DNA of 64,000 nt from Pseudomonas koreensis (lineage in GTDB: Bacteria > Pseudomonadota > Gammaproteobacteria > Pseudomonadales > Pseudomonadaceae). Positions 30,401-38,903 of the stretch are shown in pieces. Positions within the stretch are counted from its first letter, which is position 1; every line of letters begins with the position of its first letter. Both the position numbers and the translations under genes were made by a program. The notes under the pieces were generated by a model that was not told the DNA's origin, ran no database searches, and saw nothing but the letters and a program-made list of their open reading frames with translations. The stretch lies in the NCBI RefSeq assembly GCF_012986595.1, contig NZ_JAAQYM010000003.1, forward strand, positions 558,001-622,000. Direction: 5' to 3'.

Positions 30401-31265
30401 AATCGTCCAGCGCTTTCACGGCCTTGGGCGACAGCCGCAAGCTGCGCAGACTGCGCTTCACGCTCTTCAGATGATTGACCAGGCTCGGCCCGCGCGCCAT
30501 CGCCACGCCCATCGCCAGCACGTCGATCACCACCAGATGGGCGATACGCGAGGTCAGCGGCGTGTAGATTTCGGTGTCTTCGTGCACATCGATCGCCAGG
30601 TTGACGGTCGACAGCTCGGCCAACGGCGTCTGGCTCGGGCACAGGGTAATCAACGATGCGCCGCTCTCGCGAACGAGGTTAGCGGTAATCAGCAGGTCCT
30701 TGGAGCGTCCGGACTGAGAAATGCAGATCGCCACATCGGTCGGCTTCAAGGTCACCGCCGACATCGCCTGCATGTGCGGGTCGGAGTACGCCGCCGCCGT
30801 CAGCAGCAAGCGGAAGAACTTGTGCTGCGCATCCGCCGCCACCGCGCCCGACGCGCCGAAGCCGTAGAACTCGACCCGCTGCGCCTGGGACATCAGCGTC
30901 ACCGCCCGCTGCAATTCCACCGGGTCGAGCTTCTCGCGCACTTCCATCAGGGTGTGCAGCGTGGTGTCGAAAATCTTCAGGCTGTAGTCGGCGACCGAGT
31001 CGTCTTCGTGGATCGCGAACTGACCGAAGCTGGCACCGGCAGCCAGGCTTTGCGCCAGTTTGAGCTTGAGATCCTGAAAACCGGAACAGCCGATGGCCCG
31101 GCAGAAACGCACGATGGTCGGCTCACTGATGCCGACGCTGTGGGCCAGGTCGGCCATGGAACTGTGCATCACGGCCGCAGGGTCAAGCAGCACGTGGTCG
31201 GCGACCTTGAGCTCCGACTTGCGTAACAGGTGACGTGACTGGGCGATGTGTTGCAGCAGATTCAA
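30399..31265 (-). CDS. hexR: HexR-like RpiR-family transcriptional regulator
   Basis: A 288-residue regulator with an N-terminal RpiR helix-turn-helix (MADLAHSVGISEPTIVRFCRAIGC, about residues 36-60) and a C-terminal SIS sugar-phosphate domain (VEFYGFGASGAVAADAQHKF, then ICISQSGRSKDLL). It closely matches my memory of Pseudomonas HexR, which senses KDPG and represses Entner-Doudoroff and related glucose genes. The start is TTG at 31265; an in-frame stop a few codons upstream leaves no better start. No zwf or edd genes are adjacent, so it could be a HexR paralogue. An inverted repeat fitting the HexR motif lies 40 bases upstream. Confidence 0.85.
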   Translation of the reverse strand: MNLLQHIAQSRHLLRKSELKVADHVLLDPAAVMHSSMADLAHSVGISEPTIVRFCRAIGCSGFQDLKLKLAQSLAAGASFGQFAIHEDDSVADYSLKIFDTTLHTLMEVREKLDPVELQRAVTLMSQAQRVEFYGFGASGAVAADAQHKFFRLLLTAAAYSDPHMQAMSAVTLKPTDVAICISQSGRSKDLLITANLVRESGASLITLCPSQTPLAELSTVNLAIDVHEDTEIYTPLTSRIAHLVVIDVLAMGVAMARGPSLVNHLKSVKRSLRSLRLSPKAVKALDD

Positions 31266-31304
31266 GGGGCTGGACTCTTCTTATGGGCAAGGATGTAGCA
31301 CGCT

Positions 31305-31319
31305 TGTAGTTATACTACA
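31305..31319. promoter_or_regulatory. Candidate HexR/RpiR operator
   Basis: TGTAGTTATACTACA is a perfect palindrome apart from its central base, and fits the TGTART-N3-AYTACA pattern described for HexR sites in proteobacteria. It lies 40 bases before the TTG start of the hexR-like gene, so it suggests autoregulation. Confidence 0.68.
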
Positions 31320-31392
31320 TGAATTGGCTTTTTGCCTGCTCAATGCGTAACTCCATGTCCCCATATCAGGCGCGATGGGGTGCATGTAGCCC

Positions 31393-34299
31393 TTAAAGCG
31401 GATTGCCCTGTTCGCGCAACAGCCCGGCCAGACGCTCGGCCTCCACCGGACGGCTGATCAGATAGCCCTGCACTTCATCGCAGTGCTCGGTGCGTAGAAA
31501 ATCCAGCTGCTCGGATCGCTCGACCCCTTCGGCCACCACTTTCAACGACAGCCCATGCGCCATGGCGATGATCGCCCGGGTGATAGCCGTATCTTCACTG
31601 CCCTGACCCAGCCCGCGAATGAACGCCTGGTCGATCTTCACGTAATCCACCGGGATGCGCTTGAGGTAACTCAGTGACGAATAGCCGGTGCCGAAATCAT
31701 CGATCGCCAGTTTCACCCCCAGATCACGCAGTTGCTGGAAGGTCGCGATGATGTGTTCGACGCTGTCGAGCAACTGGCTTTCGGTGAGTTCCAGCTCGAG
31801 GTAGTGCGGCGCCAGACCGGTTTCTTCCAGCACCTGACGCACCAGGCTGACCAGTTTGCCCTGACGCAGTTGATGCACCGACAGGTTCACCGATACGCGA
31901 ATCGGCGCCAGCCCCTGCCGCTGCCATTCGCACGCCTGCCAACAGGCTTGGCGCAACACGAATTCGCCGATCGGCCCGATCAATCCGGTTTCCTCGGCCA
32001 GACCGATGAAATCCCCCGGCGGCACCCGACCCATGGTCGGATGATCCCAGCGCACCAGCGCTTCTGCCGCATTCAGACGTCCGGTCTGCAGGCACAGCTT
32101 CGGTTGGTAGAACACCTTGAGCTGTTTGTCCTCGATGGCTTTGCGCAGTTGGTTTTCCAACTGCAAGCGCTCAAGGGTGCTGGCCTGCAGGCTGTCGGTG
32201 TAGAACTGGAAATTGTTGCCGCCCAGATGCTTGGCGTGTTGCATGGCCATGTTCGACTGACTGACCAGCGCGGAAATCTCCCGGGCGTTGTCCGGCAGCA
32301 TGCTGATGCCCATCGAGGCACTGACCACCAGCTCATGCCCTTCGACTGTCAGTGGCAGGCGCAGCTTGCTCGACAGCCGCGTGGCGACCCGCGCCAGGCT
32401 CGACAGGTTGCCGTAGGCATCGAACAACACGGCAAATTCGTCACCCGACAGTCGGGCGATGGTGTCAGCCTCCGGCAACGCGTTGACCAGGCGCCGAGCC
32501 ATTTTCTGCAGCAACTGATCCGCCACCTCGTGACCGAGGCTGTCGTTGAGCAACTTGAAACGATCCAGATTGATGTGCAGCAACGCCAGGCTACGTCGTC
32601 CGCCCTGACGCACGCGCTGATGGGCTTCGTGCAAGCGCTCGCGGAACAGCGAGCGGTTGGCCAGCCCGGTGAGTTCATCGTAGTGGGTCAAGTAGCGCAT
32701 GCGTTCTTCGGATTCGCGCCGCGCTGAAAGATCGGCGAAGAAGCCGACGATATGACTGACATTTCCCCGACTGTCGCGCACCGCGTTGAGCTGCAGCCAC
32801 TGCGGATACAGCTCGCCGTTCTTACGGGTCTCGACCAGCTCGCCCTGCCAGCTGCCGTGCTGCTCCAGCGCGTGGCGGATCGAGACATAGTGCCGCCGCG
32901 CATCACGGCTGCACGGCAGTTCGACGACATTGCGCCCGAGCATGTCTTCAATGTCATAACCGGTGACCCGGCTGAACGCCTGATTGATCGCGATCAACGC
33001 ATAGTTCGGGTCGAGAATGACGATGCCTTCGCTGGCAGCTTCAAACACCGTGGCTGCCAGCCGCTGTTGTTCTTCGAGACTTTTGCTGACGCTGATGTCG
33101 CGCCGGGTGCCGACCATGCGGATCACCCGCCCGCTGTCACTGCGCTCCACGGCCCGGCCGCGATCCTCGATCCACACCCAATGGCCGTCGCCGTGACGCA
33201 CGCGGTATTCGATCTGATAGTCCTCGGTGCGGCCCTTCAGGTGCTCGATCAGCGCCTGCTTGAGCGGCGGCACATCCTCGGGGTGCAGGCGTGGTTTAAG
33301 GTCGCGCAGGATCGCCGTGACGTATTCCGGCGCGAGGCCGAACAATTCCTGGATCTGCGTGTGGTGGACTTCGTCGGTTTGCAGGTTCCAGTCCCACAGC
33401 CCCAGTTCGCTGGCCTTCAATGCCAGGGCCAGCCGTGCTTCGCTTTTGCTCAGCGCCTGGTTGGCCACGTCCAGTTCGCGGCTGCGCTGCGCCACCCGGT
33501 CTTCCAGCTCGACCTGCGCCTCGCGCAATGCACTTTCGGCACAGCGCCGTTGCTCGACCTCTTTGCCCAGCGCCTGATTGAGCTGCTCGCTGCAGCTCTG
33601 GGCCTGCTGTAAATGCTCGATCAGGTGCTGATTCTGAAAGCGCCGCAACAACCCGCGATCAATCAACCGGTTGACCTGCCACGCCACCACGCTCAGCGAG
33701 CCGAGCAGGATCAGGCCCAGCCAGCCCCAGCCACGCGCCTGCTCGTCACCGCCCCAGAACAGATAACCGATCGCCGGCAGCAGACACGGCAAGGTAAAAG
33801 ACAGAAACGCCGGCAGGCTGACGGCGTAGGCAACACTGGCCGACAGCGTCGCGGCGCCGATCAGGCCGAACACCCAGGCTTGCTGCATGAAGTTGTCAGC
33901 GGGCACCAGCGCGATGCCGGCGCCGGCCAGGGTCAGGCCGGTCATGGTCGAGCCGAGCAGGAACATGCGGAACCAGATCGGGTGGGCCTGACGGTCGGGA
34001 ATCGCCGAATCGAACGCGGCGACCTGAATTACCCGCAGCGCCACCAGCGACAACAACCAGACCAGCCAGATGCTGACCACGAAATAGCGCTGCGGACTCC
34101 AGAGCAAACCGGCGCAGACCAGACCATTGAGTAACATGAACAACGTGGGCAGCAGCGAGCCCTGATACAGCAGGCGCGTGCGTTCAACCGCCATTTCGGT
34201 GGCGTAATGCTTGCGGATGACCCGGGGTTCCACAGAGGGGCCCGACAGGTCTGAGCTGAGGGTCTTTTGCAATGTTTTTGTTCTTATAAGAGTGAGCAT
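31393..34299 (-). CDS. Membrane-bound PAS-GGDEF-EAL cyclic-di-GMP protein
   Basis: About 968 residues. The N-terminal 220 residues hold about six membrane helices, followed by a coiled segment, two PAS domains (ALKASELGLWDWNLQTDEVHH; then AASEGIVILDPNYALIAINQAF), a GGDEF domain and an EAL domain. The diguanylate cyclase motif reads SGDEF (near residue 616), which weakens but does not exclude cyclase activity. The EAL domain keeps EALVRW, NLSVHQL, ELTES, DDFGTGYSS, the KID lysine and AEGVE, so c-di-GMP hydrolysis is likely. The start is uncertain: ATGs at 34323 and 34299 and a TTG at 34329 are in frame. Gene order next to uvrD matches what I recall in P. aeruginosa. Confidence 0.88.
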   Translation of the reverse strand: MLTLIRTKTLQKTLSSDLSGPSVEPRVIRKHYATEMAVERTRLLYQGSLLPTLFMLLNGLVCAGLLWSPQRYFVVSIWLVWLLSLVALRVIQVAAFDSAIPDRQAHPIWFRMFLLGSTMTGLTLAGAGIALVPADNFMQQAWVFGLIGAATLSASVAYAVSLPAFLSFTLPCLLPAIGYLFWGGDEQARGWGWLGLILLGSLSVVAWQVNRLIDRGLLRRFQNQHLIEHLQQAQSCSEQLNQALGKEVEQRRCAESALREAQVELEDRVAQRSRELDVANQALSKSEARLALALKASELGLWDWNLQTDEVHHTQIQELFGLAPEYVTAILRDLKPRLHPEDVPPLKQALIEHLKGRTEDYQIEYRVRHGDGHWVWIEDRGRAVERSDSGRVIRMVGTRRDISVSKSLEEQQRLAATVFEAASEGIVILDPNYALIAINQAFSRVTGYDIEDMLGRNVVELPCSRDARRHYVSIRHALEQHGSWQGELVETRKNGELYPQWLQLNAVRDSRGNVSHIVGFFADLSARRESEERMRYLTHYDELTGLANRSLFRERLHEAHQRVRQGGRRSLALLHINLDRFKLLNDSLGHEVADQLLQKMARRLVNALPEADTIARLSGDEFAVLFDAYGNLSSLARVATRLSSKLRLPLTVEGHELVVSASMGISMLPDNAREISALVSQSNMAMQHAKHLGGNNFQFYTDSLQASTLERLQLENQLRKAIEDKQLKVFYQPKLCLQTGRLNAAEALVRWDHPTMGRVPPGDFIGLAEETGLIGPIGEFVLRQACWQACEWQRQGLAPIRVSVNLSVHQLRQGKLVSLVRQVLEETGLAPHYLELELTESQLLDSVEHIIATFQQLRDLGVKLAIDDFGTGYSSLSYLKRIPVDYVKIDQAFIRGLGQGSEDTAITRAIIAMAHGLSLKVVAEGVERSEQLDFLRTEHCDEVQGYLISRPVEAERLAGLLREQGNPL

Positions 34300-34524
34300 G
34301 GGCCCGAAACGTGGACGGAGCATACACAAGCCGACCCCGTTGCCAAACTGCTCCAGATCACAAATTGCAGGAAACGTTTGCCCGCCCGATCACCGGCAAA
34401 ACCCGCAAAGCGAGACGGGCCGACGCCTGTAGCCAGTGACCGACCGGTCGTCATCGGCAGCACTTTCATCGGCTAATGCAAAGCTCGGTTTGCCCGGGCC
34501 TGCGGCGCACCCTAGAATGCCCCG

Positions 34525-36708
34525 ATGCGCGATGATCTCTCCCTTCTGCTGAACTCTCTCAACGATGCCCAACGCCAGGCCGTAGCAGCCCCCGTTGGCC
34601 GTCAGTTGGTCCTGGCCGGTGCCGGCTCTGGTAAAACCCGAGTGCTGGTGCACCGTATCGCCTGGTTGATCCAGGTCGAAAACGCCTCGCCCCACTCCAT
34701 TCTGTCGGTGACCTTCACCAACAAGGCCGCTGCCGAGATGCGTCACCGCATCGAGCAGTTGCTGGGTATCAACCCGGCCGGCATGTGGGTCGGCACCTTC
34801 CACGGCCTGGCGCACCGCTTGCTGCGGGCGCACTGGCAGGAAGCGGGCCTGAGCCAGACCTTCCAGATTCTCGACAGCGACGACCAGCAACGCTTGGTCA
34901 AGCGGGTGATCCGCGAGCTGGGGCTGGACGAACAACGCTGGCCGGCCCGTCAGGCCCAGTGGTTCATCAACGGGCAGAAAGACGAAGGTCTGCGTCCGCA
35001 ACACATTCAGGCCAGCGGCGATTTGTACCTGGCGACCATGCGCGGCATCTATGAGGCCTACGAGGCTGCCTGCCAGCGCGCCGGCGTCATCGATTTCTCC
35101 GAACTGCTGCTGCGCGCCCTCGACCTGTGGCGCGATCACCCCGGCCTGCTGGCGCATTATCAGAAGCGCTTCCGGCACATTCTGGTGGACGAGTTCCAGG
35201 ACACCAACGCCGTGCAGTACGCCTGGTTGCGTCTGCTCGGCAAGGGCGGCGACAGCCTGATGGTGGTCGGCGACGACGATCAGTCGATCTACGGCTGGCG
35301 CGGCGCGAAAATCGAGAACATTCATCAGTATTCGTCCGACTTCCCGGATTCGGTGACCATTCGTCTGGAGCAGAACTACCGCTCCACCGCCGGCATCCTC
35401 AAGGCCGCCAATGCCCTGATCGCCAACAACACCGGGCGTCTGGGCAAAGAGCTGTGGACCGACGGTGGCGACGGCGAAGCAATCAACCTGTATGCCGCGT
35501 TCAACGAACACGATGAAGCGCGCTATGTTGTCGAAACCATCGAAAGTGCGCTGAAAACCGGCCTAGCCCGCAGCGATATCGCGATTCTCTACCGCTCCAA
35601 CGCCCAATCGCGCGTTTTGGAAGAAGCGTTGCTGCGTGAGCGTATTCCGTACCGCATCTATGGCGGCCAGCGCTTCTTCGAGCGCGCAGAAATCAAGAAC
35701 GCCATGGCCTACCTGCGTCTGCTCGAAGGTCGCGGCAACGATGCCGCGCTGGAACGGGTGATCAACGTGCCGGCCCGTGGCATTGGCGAAAAAACCGTCG
35801 AAGCGATCCGCGACCATGCACGCCACAGCGATGTGTCGATGTGGGAAGCGATGCGCCAGCTGGTCGCCAATAAAGGCCTGACCGGTCGCGCCGCTGGTGC
35901 GCTGGGTGCGTTTATCGAACTGATCGAGAACCTCGCCGCCAAGTGCATGGAGATGCCGCTGCACCTGATGACCCAGACTGTCATCGAGCAATCGGGGCTG
36001 ATCGCTTATCACGAAGCGGAAAAAGGCGAGAAAGGCCAGGCCCGGGTGGAAAACCTTGAGGAACTGGTCAGCGCCGCGCGCAACTTCGAGAACACCGAAG
36101 AAGACGAAGAGCTGTCGCCACTGGCGGCGTTCCTCGGCCACGCTTCGCTGGAAGCCGGTGATACCCAGGCCGACGAGCACGAAGACAGCATTCAGCTGAT
36201 GACCCTGCACAGCGCCAAAGGTCTGGAATTCCCTTACGTGTTCCTGGTGGGCATGGAAGAAGGCCTGTTCCCGCACAAGATGAGCCTGGAAGAACCGGGT
36301 CGCCTTGAAGAAGAACGCCGTCTGGCCTACGTCGGCATCACCCGGGCCATGCAGAATCTGGTGATGACCTATGCTGAAACCCGACGCCTGTACGGCAGCG
36401 AAACCTACAACAAGGTCTCGCGTTTCGTCCGTGAAGTGCCGAAAGGCTTGATTCAGGAAGTACGTCTGTCGAACAGCGTCAGCCGACCGTTCGGCGGCAA
36501 CCAGTCGATGAGCGGCAGCAACCTGTTCAGTGGCAGCGAGATTCCGGAAACCGGCTTCAGCCTCGGACAGGCGGTGCGTCACTCGGTCTTCGGCGACGGT
36601 GTGATCCTGAACTTCGAGGGTGCCGGCGCGCAGGCGCGGGTGCAGGTGAATTTCAGTGAAGGCAGCAAGTGGCTGATGCTCGGGTACGCGAAGCTGGAAG
36701 CGATCTGA
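34525..36708 (+). CDS. uvrD: DNA helicase II
   Basis: A 727-residue superfamily 1A helicase acting in nucleotide excision and mismatch repair. All helicase motifs are visible: Q motif LNDAQRQAVAAP, Walker A AGAGSGKT near residue 34, VDEFQDTN (II), GDDDQSIYGWRGA (III), QNYRST (IV), LHSAKGLEF (V) and VGITRAMQNLVMTYAETRR (VI). The C-terminal tail ends with the GQAVRHSVFGDGVILN region typical of UvrD. I see no LexA box in the 195 bases upstream. Confidence 0.96.
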   Translation: MRDDLSLLLNSLNDAQRQAVAAPVGRQLVLAGAGSGKTRVLVHRIAWLIQVENASPHSILSVTFTNKAAAEMRHRIEQLLGINPAGMWVGTFHGLAHRLLRAHWQEAGLSQTFQILDSDDQQRLVKRVIRELGLDEQRWPARQAQWFINGQKDEGLRPQHIQASGDLYLATMRGIYEAYEAACQRAGVIDFSELLLRALDLWRDHPGLLAHYQKRFRHILVDEFQDTNAVQYAWLRLLGKGGDSLMVVGDDDQSIYGWRGAKIENIHQYSSDFPDSVTIRLEQNYRSTAGILKAANALIANNTGRLGKELWTDGGDGEAINLYAAFNEHDEARYVVETIESALKTGLARSDIAILYRSNAQSRVLEEALLRERIPYRIYGGQRFFERAEIKNAMAYLRLLEGRGNDAALERVINVPARGIGEKTVEAIRDHARHSDVSMWEAMRQLVANKGLTGRAAGALGAFIELIENLAAKCMEMPLHLMTQTVIEQSGLIAYHEAEKGEKGQARVENLEELVSAARNFENTEEDEELSPLAAFLGHASLEAGDTQADEHEDSIQLMTLHSAKGLEFPYVFLVGMEEGLFPHKMSLEEPGRLEEERRLAYVGITRAMQNLVMTYAETRRLYGSETYNKVSRFVREVPKGLIQEVRLSNSVSRPFGGNQSMSGSNLFSGSEIPETGFSLGQAVRHSVFGDGVILNFEGAGAQARVQVNFSEGSKWLMLGYAKLEAI

Positions 36709-36725
36709 CGCCGGTTTCGCTTTTC

Positions 36726-36812
36726 TGTGGGAGCGAGCCTGCTCGCGAATGACATAACCGTGGTTGATCTGATAACCGCAGTGTGGCTTTCGCGAGCCGG
36801 CTCGCTCCCACA
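36726..36812. repeat. Interspersed palindrome, family B, copy 3
   Basis: TGTGGGAGCGAGCCTGCTCG onwards (36726-36749) pairs with 36789-36812 with one mismatch, across a 39-base spacer. It lies between uvrD and the EamA gene. Confidence 0.88.
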
Positions 36813-36847
36813 TGGTCGGCGTTGGATGATCTAACAAGGACATATCC

Positions 36848-37288
36848 ATGGGCTCGGGCTTCTTTTCTTCGTGGACATTCTGGGCCCTGCTCTCGGCGAC
36901 TTTCGCCGCGCTGACGGCGATCTTCGCCAAAGTCGGCATCGAAAACGTCAATTCCGACTTCGCCACCCTGCTGCGCACCATCGTGGTCCTGGTCAGTCTG
37001 GCCTTGATTTTGTACGCCACGGGCCAATATCAGTCCTTGGGATCGATTTCCGCCAGGAGCTACCTGTTCCTGCTGTTGTCCGGTCTGGGTACCGGCGCGT
37101 CTTGGCTGTGCTATTTCCGCGCATTGAAAGTCGGCCCGGCTTCTCTGGTTGCGCCCGTGGACAAGCTCAGCGTGGTGCTGGTGGCGGTGCTCGGCGTGAT
37201 CCTGTTGGGCGAGAAACTCGACCTGCGCCAATGGGGCGGCATCGGCCTGATCACAGCCGGTGTGGTGATGCTGGCGTTTCGTCGCTAA
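36848..37288 (+). CDS. EamA-family transporter, single-domain (half-size)
   Basis: A 146-residue inner-membrane protein with about five hydrophobic helices and one EamA/DMT unit (FWALLSATFAALTAIFAKVGIE; ALKVGPASLVAPVDKLSVVLVA; LLGEKLDLRQWGGIGLITAGV). Typical DMT exporters have two such units in 280-300 residues, so this one must dimerise or follow the ancestral half-size form. The substrate is unknown. It follows uvrD and the family B palindrome with a GGACATATCC leader. Confidence 0.88.
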   Translation: MGSGFFSSWTFWALLSATFAALTAIFAKVGIENVNSDFATLLRTIVVLVSLALILYATGQYQSLGSISARSYLFLLLSGLGTGASWLCYFRALKVGPASLVAPVDKLSVVLVAVLGVILLGEKLDLRQWGGIGLITAGVVMLAFRR

Positions 37289-37463
37289 GCCATTTCTTGC
37301 TGAACCTATCCCATTTTCCTACAGACAAAAGTACATGGCCTTATTGCCTCGACCGAGCTGAACGTAACCTGTCAGGCAAAAGCCCGAAACACTCTCTCGC
37401 TAGCCAGTAACACTTCAGCTGTGCAACATGGCGCGCGTGTCTCCACAAACGGGAATTCCCTTT

Positions 37464-38339
37464 ATGAAACGTTTTCTTAGCATCGCCATGGCGTTGTGCA
37501 TCGGCCTGACGATGAGCCTCGACGCCAACGCCAAGCGCTTCGGTGGTGGCAAAAGCGCCGGCGCTGCGCCGACGCACCAGACCAGCCAGATGGCTCCTTC
37601 TTCCCCAGGCATGGGCGGCGCAGCAGCGACCGCAGGTGCTGCCGGCGCTGCCGGTGCCGCTGCCAAGGCGGGCGGCGCTTCGAAATGGCTCGGCCCGCTG
37701 GCCGGTATCGCCGCCGGTGGCCTGCTCGCGTCCATGTTCATGGGCGGCGGCTTCCAGGGCATGCAGATCTTCGACATCCTGATCATGGCCGTGATCGCGT
37801 TCGTGATCTTCCGCTTCATCGCCGCCCGTCGACGCAAGCAGCAGGAGCACCTGGCTCCGGCCGGCGCGCCGATGCAGCGTGAAGTGTTCGAGCAGAAGCC
37901 TGCTGCCATGGGCTCGATCTTCGGTGGTTCGGCTGCTCCGGTTGCCGCTCGTCCGGTAATCAACGCGCCAGCCTGGTTCAACGAACAGAACTTCCTCGCC
38001 GCTGCGCGCAGCCACTTCCAGTCGCTGCAGCAGCACTGGGACGCCAACGAAATGGACAAGATCGCCGAGTTCGTGACCCCGCAAATGCTCGAGTTCCTCA
38101 AGCGTGAGCGTGCGGACCTGGGCGACGGCTTCCAGTCGACCTACATCGACAACCTGCAAGTGCAGCTGGACGGCGTGGATGATCGTGCCGACAAGACCAT
38201 CGCCACCCTGACCTTCAGCGGCGTGTCGAAGACTTCGCGCTTCGACCAGGGCGAAGTGTTCAGCGAAAGCTGGAACATGGAACGTCCGCAGGGCGAGAAC
38301 CAGCCTTGGCTGGTCGCGGGTATCCGCCAGAACGGCTGA
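37464..38339 (+). CDS. Tim44-domain membrane protein
   Basis: A 291-residue protein with a signal-like N-terminus (MKRFLSIAMALCIGLTMSLDANA), a glycine/alanine-rich segment including GGGKSAG, a hydrophobic stretch (residues about 75-125) and a C-terminal Tim44-like domain (NFLAAARSHFQSLQQHWDANEMDKIAEFVTPQM). Bacterial members of this family are of unknown function; in mitochondria the domain recruits chaperones to the import channel. I chose ATG 37464 because the signal sequence begins there. A terminator follows. Confidence 0.87.
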   Translation: MKRFLSIAMALCIGLTMSLDANAKRFGGGKSAGAAPTHQTSQMAPSSPGMGGAAATAGAAGAAGAAAKAGGASKWLGPLAGIAAGGLLASMFMGGGFQGMQIFDILIMAVIAFVIFRFIAARRRKQQEHLAPAGAPMQREVFEQKPAAMGSIFGGSAAPVAARPVINAPAWFNEQNFLAAARSHFQSLQQHWDANEMDKIAEFVTPQMLEFLKRERADLGDGFQSTYIDNLQVQLDGVDDRADKTIATLTFSGVSKTSRFDQGEVFSESWNMERPQGENQPWLVAGIRQNG

Positions 38340-38365
38340 TCCCTCTGCACTGCGCATGCGGTAAT

Positions 38366-38391
38366 AAAACCCCAGCCTCGGCTGGGGTTTT
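38366..38391 (+). terminator. Rho-independent terminator after the Tim44-domain gene
   Basis: AAAACCCCAGCC (38366-38377) pairs with GGCTGGGGTTTT (38380-38391). The A and T flanks make it potentially active in both directions. Confidence 0.9.
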
Positions 38392-38474
38392 CTATTTCAC
38401 GGTTGCATCTATAGCGAGCTACTGTATAAACCGGCCCATATAAACCGCGCCATTCAAGCAAGAGGATCCCGGAC

Positions 38475-38882
38475 GTGGAAGAAATCATCGAACAACTGCG
38501 CGAAGCCAACGAACCCGTACCGGTTCCCCTGGAATTGCCTGACGAAGACCAGTTGGTGGAGATCGAAGAAGAACTCTTCATCAACATCCCGTTCGTCTTC
38601 AAAGAGTTTCTGCTGACTGTCAGCGACGTGGTTTACGGCAGCCTCGAGCCGGTGACCGTCACCGACCCGCAATCGCACACCTACCTGCCGGATGTCGCGG
38701 CCAATGCGTGGGACATCGGCGTACCGCGTGACCTGATCCCGATCTGCCAGGATGGCGACAACTACTACTGCGTCGAAGAAGACGGCACGGTGGTGCTGTG
38801 GTCCGGCGAAGAAGAGCTGATCACCGAAGAATCCTGGGAATCGGTGTGGCACTGGGCGCGGGACGTCTGGCTGGAAAGCTGA
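38475..38882 (+). CDS. SMI1/KNR4-family protein
   Basis: A 135-residue acidic cytoplasmic protein of the SMI1/KNR4 (SUKH) fold: LPDEDQLVEIEEELFINIPFVFKEFLLTVSD in the N-terminal half, then aromatic-rich DGDNYYCVEEDGTVVLWSGEEE. SUKH proteins often act as immunity proteins to contact-dependent toxins, but no toxin gene is adjacent and this form is common as a single gene in pseudomonads, so a housekeeping role is equally possible. The start is GTG with GAGGA upstream. It is convergent with the antiporter gene. Confidence 0.85.
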   Translation: MEEIIEQLREANEPVPVPLELPDEDQLVEIEEELFINIPFVFKEFLLTVSDVVYGSLEPVTVTDPQSHTYLPDVAANAWDIGVPRDLIPICQDGDNYYCVEEDGTVVLWSGEEELITEESWESVWHWARDVWLES

Positions 38883-38903
38883 TCCGCCCAGCGCCCCGGG
38901 TGG

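Noticed and set aside
38475..38882. SMI1/KNR4 protein as immunity gene of a polymorphic toxin
   Set aside because: No toxin gene or Rhs/CDI remnant adjoins it; its neighbours are housekeeping genes.
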